A DNA stretch of 64,000 nucleotides from Aequorivita sp. H23M31. GTDB taxonomy: Bacteria; Bacteroidota; Bacteroidia; Flavobacteriales; Flavobacteriaceae. Under the pieces are notes generated by a model. It was given only the letters and a program-made list of their open reading frames with translations. It was not told the origin of the DNA and made no database searches. Location of the stretch: positions 2,728,001 to 2,792,000 of the forward strand of contig NZ_CP034951.1 of the NCBI RefSeq assembly GCF_004022485.1, read 5' to 3'. Below, piece by piece: positions 7,660 to 16,044 of this stretch (the first letter of the stretch is position 1; every line of letters starts with the position of its first letter). Made by a program: the position numbers and the translations under genes.

Positions 7660-8793
7660 ATGAAAAAGATACCATTAACCTTCATTATACCGAGCATTTT
7701 ATGCGTTCTTTTGTTTTTGACGAGCTGCGGCAATGATAGTAGAAATCAGATGCAACAGGCTCCCCAGGCCATGCCTTTTCCCGTTGTTACTGTACCGTCA
7801 GAAACGGTTACGGCATATTCCACGTATCCTACGAGTTTGGAAGGGATTGTGGACAGTGAAGTTAGAGCAAAAACATCAGGTTATATCACTGATGTTTTGG
7901 TGGATGCAGGTCAGAAGGTTAAAAAAGGCCAAACTCTGTTTAAATTGGAAACCCAATCCCTAAGCCAAGATGCCGCCGCGGCAAAAGCAAATGTTGCCGC
8001 CGCACAAGTGGAAGTTGATAAATTGAAACCGCTGGTGGAAAAGAATATAATAAGCAATGTGCAATTGGAAACGGCCAAAGCCAAACTAGCGCAAGCCCAG
8101 AGTGGATACAATTCCATTGCCGCCAATATTGGCTATTCCACCATTAAAAGTCCTGTCGATGGATTTGTGGGTGCTATTAACTTTCGTGAAGGTGCTTTGG
8201 TGAGTCCAACATCACAAGTACCGATGACTACGGTGGCCGATATTGAAAAGATCTATGCGTTTTTCTCAATGAACGAAAAGGAATATCTCTCGTTTATTCA
8301 AAACACCGAGGGTAAAACCCTTGAGGATAAAATCAAAAACCTTCCAAAGGTGCGTTTAATTCTGGCTAATGGGAGTCAATATGGAGAAGAAGGTACTATC
8401 CAAACCATTAATCCTCAGGTAGATCCCGCCACCGGTACGGTTTCTTTTAGAGCGGTTTTTGATAATTCTGCACATATTCTATCTAGCGGATATAGTGGAA
8501 AGATCCAATTGCCCAAAACTTATACAGATGCCACGGTGGTTCCTGCGATGTCCACATACGAACGACAGGGCGTAACATACGTTTATAAGGTGCAGGGAGA
8601 TACTTTAGCCACTTCTGCTTCTATTAATATTCTGGACAAAGTGGATAATCTTATAATAGTAAAGGACGGTATTGTTCCCGGTGATAAAATCGTTGCAAAA
8701 GGAGTTGGAAAATTAAGAGACCAGACTCCAATAATCGCACAACGAGTTGACTTTGACAGTATAGCCAAAGGATTAGACAAAGTATTCAAATAA
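7660..8793 (+). CDS. RND efflux periplasmic adaptor (lipoprotein)
   Basis: A 377-residue membrane fusion protein that links the inner membrane RND pump to the outer membrane channel. The lipoprotein signal ends LTSCGN, with C23 as the lipidated cysteine. A biotinyl-lipoyl domain is visible on both sides of an alpha-helical hairpin: SEVRAKTSGYITDVLVDAG before, then the helix AAAAKANVAAAQVEVDKL, then STIKSPVDGFVGAINF after. Beta-barrel and membrane-proximal parts follow. It resembles AcrA/MexA of the HAE-1 systems. It lies 9 bases before the pump gene. Confidence 0.93.
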   Translation: MKKIPLTFIIPSILCVLLFLTSCGNDSRNQMQQAPQAMPFPVVTVPSETVTAYSTYPTSLEGIVDSEVRAKTSGYITDVLVDAGQKVKKGQTLFKLETQSLSQDAAAAKANVAAAQVEVDKLKPLVEKNIISNVQLETAKAKLAQAQSGYNSIAANIGYSTIKSPVDGFVGAINFREGALVSPTSQVPMTTVADIEKIYAFFSMNEKEYLSFIQNTEGKTLEDKIKNLPKVRLILANGSQYGEEGTIQTINPQVDPATGTVSFRAVFDNSAHILSSGYSGKIQLPKTYTDATVVPAMSTYERQGVTYVYKVQGDTLATSASINILDKVDNLIIVKDGIVPGDKIVAKGVGKLRDQTPIIAQRVDFDSIAKGLDKVFK

Positions 8794-8802
8794 AGAAACA
8801 TC

Positions 8803-11800
8803 ATGATCAGAAAATTTATTGAACGACCCGTTCTATCGAGCGTTGTTTCCATCATTATATTAATATTGGGAGTTTTGGGGATTATGGCCTTGCCCACAAC
8901 CCAATATCCAGATATTGCACCTCCTACAGTTCAGGTTTCTGCCAATTTTCCAGGTGCTAATGCTGCCACGGTTCTTGAAAGCGTGGTAGTGCCAATTGAG
9001 GAGCAAATTAACGGGGTTGAGGGAATGACTTATATTACCTCTACCGCAAGTAACAACGGAAGCGCAAGCATCAACGTATTTTTTGATCAGGATGTGGATC
9101 CTGACATCGCCGCGGTAAACGTACAAAACCGTGTGGCGCGTGCTACCGCATTACTGCCTTCCGAGGTTATTCAATCAGGGGTAATCACCCAAAAACAACA
9201 GACCAGTGCGCTGATGTTCCTTACAGTATATTCTGAAAATCCCGATTATGATGGAACATATATTCAAAACTATTTGAATATTAATGTTCTTCCAGAATTG
9301 AAGAGGATTAATGGAGTTGGGGGTGTAAACGTTTTTGGAAGTAAGGACTACGCCATGCGTATATGGTTGAAGCCTGAAAAAATGGCTGCTTATAAATTGG
9401 AGCCATCAGATATCGCCGCTGCCATTAGGGAACAGAGTCGTGAAGCTGCTGCGGGTTCTTTGGGACAAAATGATGCGCAGTCTTTTGAATACGTACTTAC
9501 CTATAGTGGTAGATATAAAGATGCTTCGGAATATGAAGGTATTGTAATCAAAGCCTTAGGAAATGGAAAATTCCTCACTTTAAAGGATGTTGCAGATGTA
9601 GAATTGGATGCGCAAAATTATGGTTCCATTTCATTTACAAATGGATATCCAGGAGTGAGTATGGCCGTTTACCAAACAGCTGGTTCCAATGCCCAAGAAA
9701 TCATTAGAACCGTTCACGAGAAGATCCAGGAAATGCAAAAAGATTTTCCAAAGGATGTGAAATATATAGTGAACTTTGATTCCAATGAGTTTTTGGATGC
9801 GTCTATCCACAAAGTTATTACCACACTTATCGAAGCGTTTATTCTAGTATTCCTTGTGGTATTTATCTTCCTTCAGGATTTCCGTTCTACTTTAATTCCA
9901 GCTATTGCGGTGCCTGTTTCCATTATCGGAACTTTCTTTTTCTTGAATCTTTTTGGTTATTCTATTAATCTTTTAACTCTATTCGCTCTTGTTTTAGCGA
10001 TTGGGATTGTGGTGGATGATGCCATTGTAGTAGTAGAGGCGGTGCATGCGAAACTGGAAGAAGGTGAAAAGAATGCTTTAAAAGCAACCCATTCTGCTAT
10101 GGACGAGATTACCGGCGCAATTATCTCCATTACTCTCGTGATGGCGGCGGTATTTATTCCCGTAACTTTTATAACAGGGCCAACTGGGGTTTTCTACGAA
10201 CAATTTGGGGTAACTTTAATTGTGGCCATTGCTATATCAGCCGTAAACGCATTAACGCTTAGTCCCGCGTTATGTGCTATCTTCCTTAAATCGCATGATG
10301 AAGAAGTAAAGAAGAAAAACCTTTTGGGCAGATTTTTCAGCAAGTTCAATACGGCATTTACTGTTACAACCAATAAATATGTAAGATCCCTAGGATTTCT
10401 ATACAAACACAAATGGATTACGGTTTTATTCCTCGCAATATGTGTAGTAGGGATTGTTTGGGCATCAAATACAACTCCTACCGGTTTTGTGCCAGACGAA
10501 GATAGAGGATTGATATTTGCGAATATCGAACTTCCTGCCGGTGCTTCCTTAGACCGGACCGTAGGAGTAACAAAGGAACTGGGAGAAAAAATAAAATCGA
10601 TTCCAGGTGTGAGCGATGTGTCGTTGGTAAATGGGTTTAGTATTATAAGCGGGTCCGGAAGTAACTACGGAATTAGCTTTATTAAACTGGACAATTGGTC
10701 TGAAAGAGAAGATGATGATAAATCGGTAGAGGCCATAATTGGAAAACTCTTCGGGATAGCTGCTACCATACCTGATGCAAAAATCCTCTTCTTCCAACCT
10801 CCAAGTGTTCCCGGTTTTGGGATTTCATCTGGGTTCGAAATGAAAGTTTTGGATAGATTGGGAGGGGACTTTAACGAGTTGAGCGAAGTTACACAGAGTT
10901 ATTTACAACAATTGATGCAACGGCCAGAAATAATGTATGCCCAAACTTCATTTAATACAGATTATCCCCAATATGAAATTGATGTAGACATTGCAAAAAC
11001 CAAAGAAGCGGGCATTACGATAAGTGCAATACTTACCACCTTACAAGGGTATATTGGAAGTATCTACACCGCGGATTTCTCTAGATATGGAAAACAATAT
11101 CGCGTGTTTATTCAAGCGTTGCCAGAAGATAGAGCCACGCCTGAAAGTTTGAACGAAATGTATGTTCGAAGTGCGAACAATGAAATGTCTCCGATTACTG
11201 AATTTATAACCTTGAAAAGAGTTTATGGCCCCCAATCCGTAACGCGGTTCAACCTGTTTAACTCTGCAAGCGTAAATGGTGCCGCAGCTCCTGGCTATTC
11301 TTCTGGAGATGCTATTAAGGCCGTACAGGAAGTGAGCAAAACTGCTTTGCCTCAGGATTATTCCGTTGCTTTCTCAGGATTAACACGTGAAGAAATATCC
11401 GCTGGTAACCAGACCACCTTTATTTTTATTCTGGTAATTCTGTTTGTATATTTTATTTTGGCGGCACAATATGAAAGTTATCTCATTCCATTTTCTGTAA
11501 TCTTTTCAGTACCTATCGGAGTTTTTGGAGCATATATAGTTACCAAAATTGCTGGTCTTGAGAACAACGTGTTCTTCCAGATTGCACTTATAATGCTGAT
11601 AGGACTATTGGCGAAAAATGCAATTTTGATTGTGGAATTTGCCCTTCAAAGACGTCGACACGGTATGTCGCGAATGGAAGCGGCCTTCGAGGGAGCTAAG
11701 GCGAGACTTCGACCTATTTTGATGACCTCCCTTGCGTTTATTGTTGGATTGATGCCATTGGTATTCTCTACCGGAATTGGGGCAAGGGGTAACCAAGCGA

Positions 11801-11949
11801 TTGGAACCGGTGCAGTAGGTGGTTTATTGATCGGAACCATTTTCGGAGTATTTGTGATCCCTATTTTGTACATCTTTTTCCAATGGCTGCAGGATAAAAT
11901 GAACAAAACTCCTGATAGACCGGTCAAAGAAGTGGAAGTTGAAAATTAA
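8803..11949 (+). CDS. RND multidrug efflux pump, HAE-1 type
   Basis: A 1048-residue inner membrane proton-driven transporter of the AcrB/MexB type. It starts MIRKFIERPVLSSVVSI, the usual first transmembrane helix, and has two large periplasmic loops and about twelve membrane segments. The proton-relay pair is D405-D406 in IVVDDAIVVVEAV in TM4, matching D407-D408 of AcrB; the second half shows the usual lysine in LLAKNAILIVEF. Length is standard for the family. With the adaptor and the outer membrane factor it forms a complete tripartite pump. Substrate range cannot be read from the sequence. Confidence 0.95.
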   Translation: MIRKFIERPVLSSVVSIIILILGVLGIMALPTTQYPDIAPPTVQVSANFPGANAATVLESVVVPIEEQINGVEGMTYITSTASNNGSASINVFFDQDVDPDIAAVNVQNRVARATALLPSEVIQSGVITQKQQTSALMFLTVYSENPDYDGTYIQNYLNINVLPELKRINGVGGVNVFGSKDYAMRIWLKPEKMAAYKLEPSDIAAAIREQSREAAAGSLGQNDAQSFEYVLTYSGRYKDASEYEGIVIKALGNGKFLTLKDVADVELDAQNYGSISFTNGYPGVSMAVYQTAGSNAQEIIRTVHEKIQEMQKDFPKDVKYIVNFDSNEFLDASIHKVITTLIEAFILVFLVVFIFLQDFRSTLIPAIAVPVSIIGTFFFLNLFGYSINLLTLFALVLAIGIVVDDAIVVVEAVHAKLEEGEKNALKATHSAMDEITGAIISITLVMAAVFIPVTFITGPTGVFYEQFGVTLIVAIAISAVNALTLSPALCAIFLKSHDEEVKKKNLLGRFFSKFNTAFTVTTNKYVRSLGFLYKHKWITVLFLAICVVGIVWASNTTPTGFVPDEDRGLIFANIELPAGASLDRTVGVTKELGEKIKSIPGVSDVSLVNGFSIISGSGSNYGISFIKLDNWSEREDDDKSVEAIIGKLFGIAATIPDAKILFFQPPSVPGFGISSGFEMKVLDRLGGDFNELSEVTQSYLQQLMQRPEIMYAQTSFNTDYPQYEIDVDIAKTKEAGITISAILTTLQGYIGSIYTADFSRYGKQYRVFIQALPEDRATPESLNEMYVRSANNEMSPITEFITLKRVYGPQSVTRFNLFNSASVNGAAAPGYSSGDAIKAVQEVSKTALPQDYSVAFSGLTREEISAGNQTTFIFILVILFVYFILAAQYESYLIPFSVIFSVPIGVFGAYIVTKIAGLENNVFFQIALIMLIGLLAKNAILIVEFALQRRRHGMSRMEAAFEGAKARLRPILMTSLAFIVGLMPLVFSTGIGARGNQAIGTGAVGGLLIGTIFGVFVIPILYIFFQWLQDKMNKTPDRPVKEVEVEN

Positions 11950-11962
11950 AAGAAATCAGATT

Positions 11963-13354
11963 ATGAAATTTATAAAAGGACTTGCATTAACCCTAGCCTT
12001 CTTATCGTTACAATCTTGTTTTGTAGCTAAGGAGTACAGCAGACCTGAAGTGGTAATGGAATCGCAGACCTTCCGCACAGACCGTTTGCCACAAGATAGC
12101 TTGTCAATGGCAATAGTTTCTTGGAGAGAGATTTTTACGGATCCCGTTCTTCAAGGCTATATTGAGGAAGGGCTTAAAAATAATATGGATATCCGCATAG
12201 CGTTGAAACAAATAGACATAGCATCGGCTTATCTTAAGCAAGGAAAAGCTGCATTTTATCCCACGCTAAGCGGAACTGCGCGGGCAACTCATCAGGAGTT
12301 TTCAGAAAGCAGTCAGTTTGGTGGTCAATTGTCATCTGCAAACCAGTTTGAAATTTCGGGAGGTCTATCCTGGGAAGCGGATATCTGGGGAAAAATACGA
12401 AGTAATAAACGTGCTTCCGAAGCCTCCTATCTACAAACGGTAGCAGCACATCAAGCGGTAAAAAGTAGATTGGTGGCGAACATAGCTTCCACTTATTACC
12501 AATTGCTCGCGCTGGATGAACAAATCCGGGTAACCGAGGAAACCATCAAAACCCGTGGAAAAGGTTTGGAAACTACCAAGGCTTTAAAAGAAGCGGGAAT
12601 TGTAAACGAGGTTGGGGTGCAACAAACACAAGCCCAACTTTACTCTGCGGAGGCTATTCTAATTGACTTAAAATCGCAAAGTAGGATAATGGAGAATACA
12701 TTGTCTATATTATTAGGCGCCCAGCCCCAGGAAATAAAACGAACTACCTTAGAAGAACAATCTATTGATATCCCCTTGGAGACTGGCGTTCCCTCGCAAT
12801 TATTGAGCAATAGGCCCGATGTTATGGCGGCCGAATATAATTTGGTAAATGCGTTTGAGCTTACTAATGTTGCCAGAAGTAGCTTTTATCCTTCCTTGAC
12901 CCTTAATGCCAATGGAGGACTTCAAAGTTTGGAACTGGATAAACTCTTTAATGCGAATTCGCTTTTTGCAACTTTGGTAGGAGGTTTAACACAACCCATT
13001 TTAAATGGTAGGAGGATCAGAACACAATATGAAGTGTCGCAAGCACAACAGGAACAGGCGTTATTGCAATTTAAATATTCTTTGCTAGTAGCCGGAAAGG
13101 AAGTCTCTGATGCAATGTATGTTATAGAAGCCGCTTCGGAAAAAATATTGGTTAAGGAGAATGAAAACAATGCTTATAATTTAGCTACGGATTATTCTGA
13201 AGAACTTTTAGACAATGGAATTGGAAATTATTTGGAGGTTTTAACCGCCCAAGAACGTGCACTTAGCTCCAATTTGGATTTGGTTGCAGCAAAAAATAAT
13301 CGTCTTCAGGCAATCGTAGATTTATATGAAGCTCTCGGTGGCGGTTGGAGATAA
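11963..13354 (+). CDS. Outer membrane efflux channel, TolC/NodT type lipoprotein
   Basis: The channel component of the pump, about 463 residues. The ATG at 11963 gives a lipoprotein signal ending LQSC, with C19 lipidated; a TTG at 11939 inside the pump gene is a poorer start. Two OEP repeats are visible, including the domain beginning NMDIRIALKQIDIASAYLKQ and the motif QLLSNRPDVMAAEYNL in the middle. It should form a trimeric barrel-tunnel across the outer membrane. It starts 13 bases after the pump stop and is the last gene of the operon. Confidence 0.93.
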   Translation: MKFIKGLALTLAFLSLQSCFVAKEYSRPEVVMESQTFRTDRLPQDSLSMAIVSWREIFTDPVLQGYIEEGLKNNMDIRIALKQIDIASAYLKQGKAAFYPTLSGTARATHQEFSESSQFGGQLSSANQFEISGGLSWEADIWGKIRSNKRASEASYLQTVAAHQAVKSRLVANIASTYYQLLALDEQIRVTEETIKTRGKGLETTKALKEAGIVNEVGVQQTQAQLYSAEAILIDLKSQSRIMENTLSILLGAQPQEIKRTTLEEQSIDIPLETGVPSQLLSNRPDVMAAEYNLVNAFELTNVARSSFYPSLTLNANGGLQSLELDKLFNANSLFATLVGGLTQPILNGRRIRTQYEVSQAQQEQALLQFKYSLLVAGKEVSDAMYVIEAASEKILVKENENNAYNLATDYSEELLDNGIGNYLEVLTAQERALSSNLDLVAAKNNRLQAIVDLYEALGGGWR

Positions 13355-13387
13355 AGTTTTTCATTTGGTTAGTTAGTTGGTTGATTG

Positions 13388-13421
13388 ACTGCCCTGGCTT
13401 AATTGCTGGGGCAGTTTTTTT
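13388..13421 (+). terminator. Terminator of the efflux operon
   Basis: ACTGCCC (13388-13394) pairs with GGGCAGT (13409-13415), followed by a run of seven T. It ends the four-gene regulator and efflux unit. Confidence 0.9.
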
Positions 13422-13471
13422 ATGTCAAGGATTTTGGCAGGTTGCGGATACAAATTTTATATTTTCGCAAA

Positions 13472-16042
13472 ATGAAAATCCCGCAACTTTTATTTCTTCT
13501 TTTTGTCTTCCTGTTTTTTTCTTGTAAGGAATCGGGCAATGATCGTATTCTTTTAAATGACGGCTGGCAATTTTCTGATACGGAGAATATAAACTGGCGG
13601 CCGGCGGAAGTGCCAGGCACGGTTCAGTCAGATTTATTGCGGTTGGGGAAAATTCCAGACCCGTTTTTAAGGAACAATGAGGATTCTATTCAATGGGTAT
13701 CCACTAAAAATTGGCAGTATGAAAAGGAATTTTCACTTTCCCCAGAAACTTTAAAAAGACAAAAAAATATTCTGAATTTTGATGGGCTGGATACTTATGC
13801 TGAAGTTTTTCTGAATGATAGTTTGATACTCACTGCGAACAATGCTTTTAGAAAATGGGAAGTGGATGTTAGTAATATTCTCCAATCTAAAAATAAACTT
13901 TTGGTAATATTTACAAATATCGATGCTATTGAAAAGGTAAAAGCTGCCGAAATAGATTACACATTACCGGATGACGGCAGAGTCTTCACTAGAAAACCCC
14001 AATATCAATCGGGATGGGATTGGGGACCAGTTATCAAAACAATGGGAATTTGGCGGGAAGTTTCCTTATTAAGTTACGATACCGCAAGAATGACAGATGT
14101 TTTCCTTCAGACAAATTCCATCAGTGATACCCTTGCTAAAATTGTTGCAAAAATTGAAATTGAATCAATAAAAGATGAGGATCTTTCATTTAAAATCCAT
14201 AATAAAACTACGGGTGAAACCTTTACGAAAACTTTTCAAATAGTTCCAAATCAGCAGGAATTTGAAATTCCTTTCACTATCAAAAATCCCAAACTTTGGT
14301 GGACACATAATCTTGGCGAACCTTTTCTCTATGACATTCAAGTTGATTTAATCCATAAAGGAAACGTTTTGGAGAAGGATTCAAAAAAACTCGGAATCCG
14401 CACCATTGAATTAGTTACTGAAAAGGATTCCATAGGCGAAAGCTTCTATTTCAATTTCAATGGAAAGCCTGTTTATATGAAAGGAGCCAATTATATTCCC
14501 CAACAGATGATTGAGGGCAAAGTAAATCGTGGAAGATATATGGAGCTTATAAATGATGCTGTTTTGGCAAATATGAATATGCTCAGAGTTTGGGGCGGTG
14601 GAATTTATGAGGATGGTTATTTCTACGATCTGTGTGATCAAAAAGGAATATTGGTCTGGCAAGATTTTATGTTTGCCGGCGGAATGTATCCGGGCAATAC
14701 GGAGTTTTTAAGTAATGTGAAGGAAGAAGCTATTTACAATGTAAAGCGACTTCGAAATCACGCCAGTATCGCCTTGTGGTGCGGTAACAACGAAATCAGC
14801 GAAGGTTGGGCACGATGGGGCTGGCAGGATGATAAAACAGCAGGACAAAAAAAGGAAATTGCCAAAAGCTATCAGAGAATATTTACTGACATACTACCAA
14901 AAGTGGTCGATAGTTTAAATTCAAGTATCGACTATTGGGAGAGTTCCCCAAAATACGGTCGTGGCGACAAACGTTACCAGTTTGAAGGTGATGCCCACGA
15001 TTGGTGGGTATGGCACGATGGTTATCCCTTTGAACATTTTGACGAGGAAGTGCCTAGATTTATGAGCGAATTCGGTTTCCAAGCCTTCCCAAATGTTGAA
15101 ACTATTGAATATGCCACGGGTAGAGATTCGGTGATAATGAACGATCCGCTTTTCGCAAACCACCAAAAACACAAGCGAGGTTTTCAGATAATTGACGAAT
15201 ACATGGTGCGCGATTTCCCTGTGCCTACAAACGCGGAGGACTATGTTTATGTGAGTCAGCTCTTACAAGCATATGGTATAACAAAAGGCATCCACGCCCA
15301 CCGCAGAGCAAAACCGTATAATATGGGTACGCTTTATTGGCAGCTAAATGATGTCTGGCCGGTAGTTTCCTGGTCAAGTATTGATTATTTGGGGAACTGG
15401 AAATCCCTGCAATATGAAGTGAAGAAAGCGTTTGAAAACGTGCTGATTTCCACTGAAACAAAAAATGATTCGGTAGCAATATTTATCGTAAATGATACTT
15501 TCAAAAAGGTATCCGACACACTTCTAATAGAAATAATGGATTTTGACGGTAGACAAATATTTCAGAAGAAAATAATGGTCGAAAGTCCGGAAAACAGCAG
15601 TAAGATTGTTTATACAATTCTATTAAAGGATTTAAATTTTGATAAGAGATCTTCGGTGTTAAAGTTGGATTTTGGCAAAAATGAATACTTACATTATTTT
15701 GTAAAACCGAAGGATTTACAGTTGAAAGCAGGAATTATTTCAGGCCAAGAAGAATGTCAGGTTGAGCCTGCCTTGCCGGCAGGCAGGCGCAGTCGAAACC
15801 CCTATGAAGGTTCGGAATCAAATGTTCTCGACTTCACACAAACCGACGACAGTTCATATTCTATTACCCTCTGCTCAAAGACTCTTCAAAAGAACGTATT
15901 CCTCAATTCAGACAGCAAGGGAAGATGGAGCGATAATTTTTTCGATTTGTTGCCTAACCTCCCAAAAACTGTCTACTTTTATACCGACAGCAAATCCCCA
16001 TCTAAATTGCGGTACAAAACCTTAAATCAATTAATAAATTAG
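13472..16042 (+). CDS. GH2 beta-mannosidase-like lipoprotein
   Basis: An 856-residue glycoside hydrolase family 2 enzyme, most like beta-mannosidases that remove terminal beta-linked mannose. The ATG at 13472 gives a lipoprotein signal ending FFSCKE; the longer frame from 13403 begins inside the terminator and is rejected. An N-terminal sugar-binding domain (LNDGWQF, then VPGTVQSDLLRLG) is followed by the TIM barrel with LRVWGGGIYEDGYFYDLCD. The acid/base is E441 in CGNNEISEG and the nucleophile is E533 in MSEFGFQ. At residues about 762-778 the protein reads through a palindromic repeat (CQVEPALPAGRRSRNP), which looks like an in-frame insertion near the C-terminus. It stops two bases before the GH20 gene. 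Confidence 0.9.
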   Translation: MKIPQLLFLLFVFLFFSCKESGNDRILLNDGWQFSDTENINWRPAEVPGTVQSDLLRLGKIPDPFLRNNEDSIQWVSTKNWQYEKEFSLSPETLKRQKNILNFDGLDTYAEVFLNDSLILTANNAFRKWEVDVSNILQSKNKLLVIFTNIDAIEKVKAAEIDYTLPDDGRVFTRKPQYQSGWDWGPVIKTMGIWREVSLLSYDTARMTDVFLQTNSISDTLAKIVAKIEIESIKDEDLSFKIHNKTTGETFTKTFQIVPNQQEFEIPFTIKNPKLWWTHNLGEPFLYDIQVDLIHKGNVLEKDSKKLGIRTIELVTEKDSIGESFYFNFNGKPVYMKGANYIPQQMIEGKVNRGRYMELINDAVLANMNMLRVWGGGIYEDGYFYDLCDQKGILVWQDFMFAGGMYPGNTEFLSNVKEEAIYNVKRLRNHASIALWCGNNEISEGWARWGWQDDKTAGQKKEIAKSYQRIFTDILPKVVDSLNSSIDYWESSPKYGRGDKRYQFEGDAHDWWVWHDGYPFEHFDEEVPRFMSEFGFQAFPNVETIEYATGRDSVIMNDPLFANHQKHKRGFQIIDEYMVRDFPVPTNAEDYVYVSQLLQAYGITKGIHAHRRAKPYNMGTLYWQLNDVWPVVSWSSIDYLGNWKSLQYEVKKAFENVLISTETKNDSVAIFIVNDTFKKVSDTLLIEIMDFDGRQIFQKKIMVESPENSSKIVYTILLKDLNFDKRSSVLKLDFGKNEYLHYFVKPKDLQLKAGIISGQEECQVEPALPAGRRSRNPYEGSESNVLDFTQTDDSSYSITLCSKTLQKNVFLNSDSKGRWSDNFFDLLPNLPKTVYFYTDSKSPSKLRYKTLNQLIN
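15755..15802. repeat. Palindromic repeat inside the GH2 coding region
   Basis: The segment starts TGTCAGGTTGAGCCTG and ends GGCGCAGTCGAAACCCC, which has the look of the intergenic CTGAGC..GTCGAAGCGC hairpins seen at 31-1074. Its centre CCTGCC-TTGCCGGCA-GGCAGG is nearly palindromic. It is far more GC-rich than the surrounding gene and keeps the reading frame. Confidence 0.65.
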
Positions 16043-16044
16043 CG

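Noticed and set aside
7159..13354. Efflux operon as recently acquired resistance island
   Set aside because: No insertion sequence, integrase or att site is near it, and its base and codon use look like that of the neighbours.
13403..13471. Extended N-terminus of the GH2 protein
   Set aside because: It begins inside the terminator of the efflux operon and would bury the lipoprotein signal 23 residues from the start.
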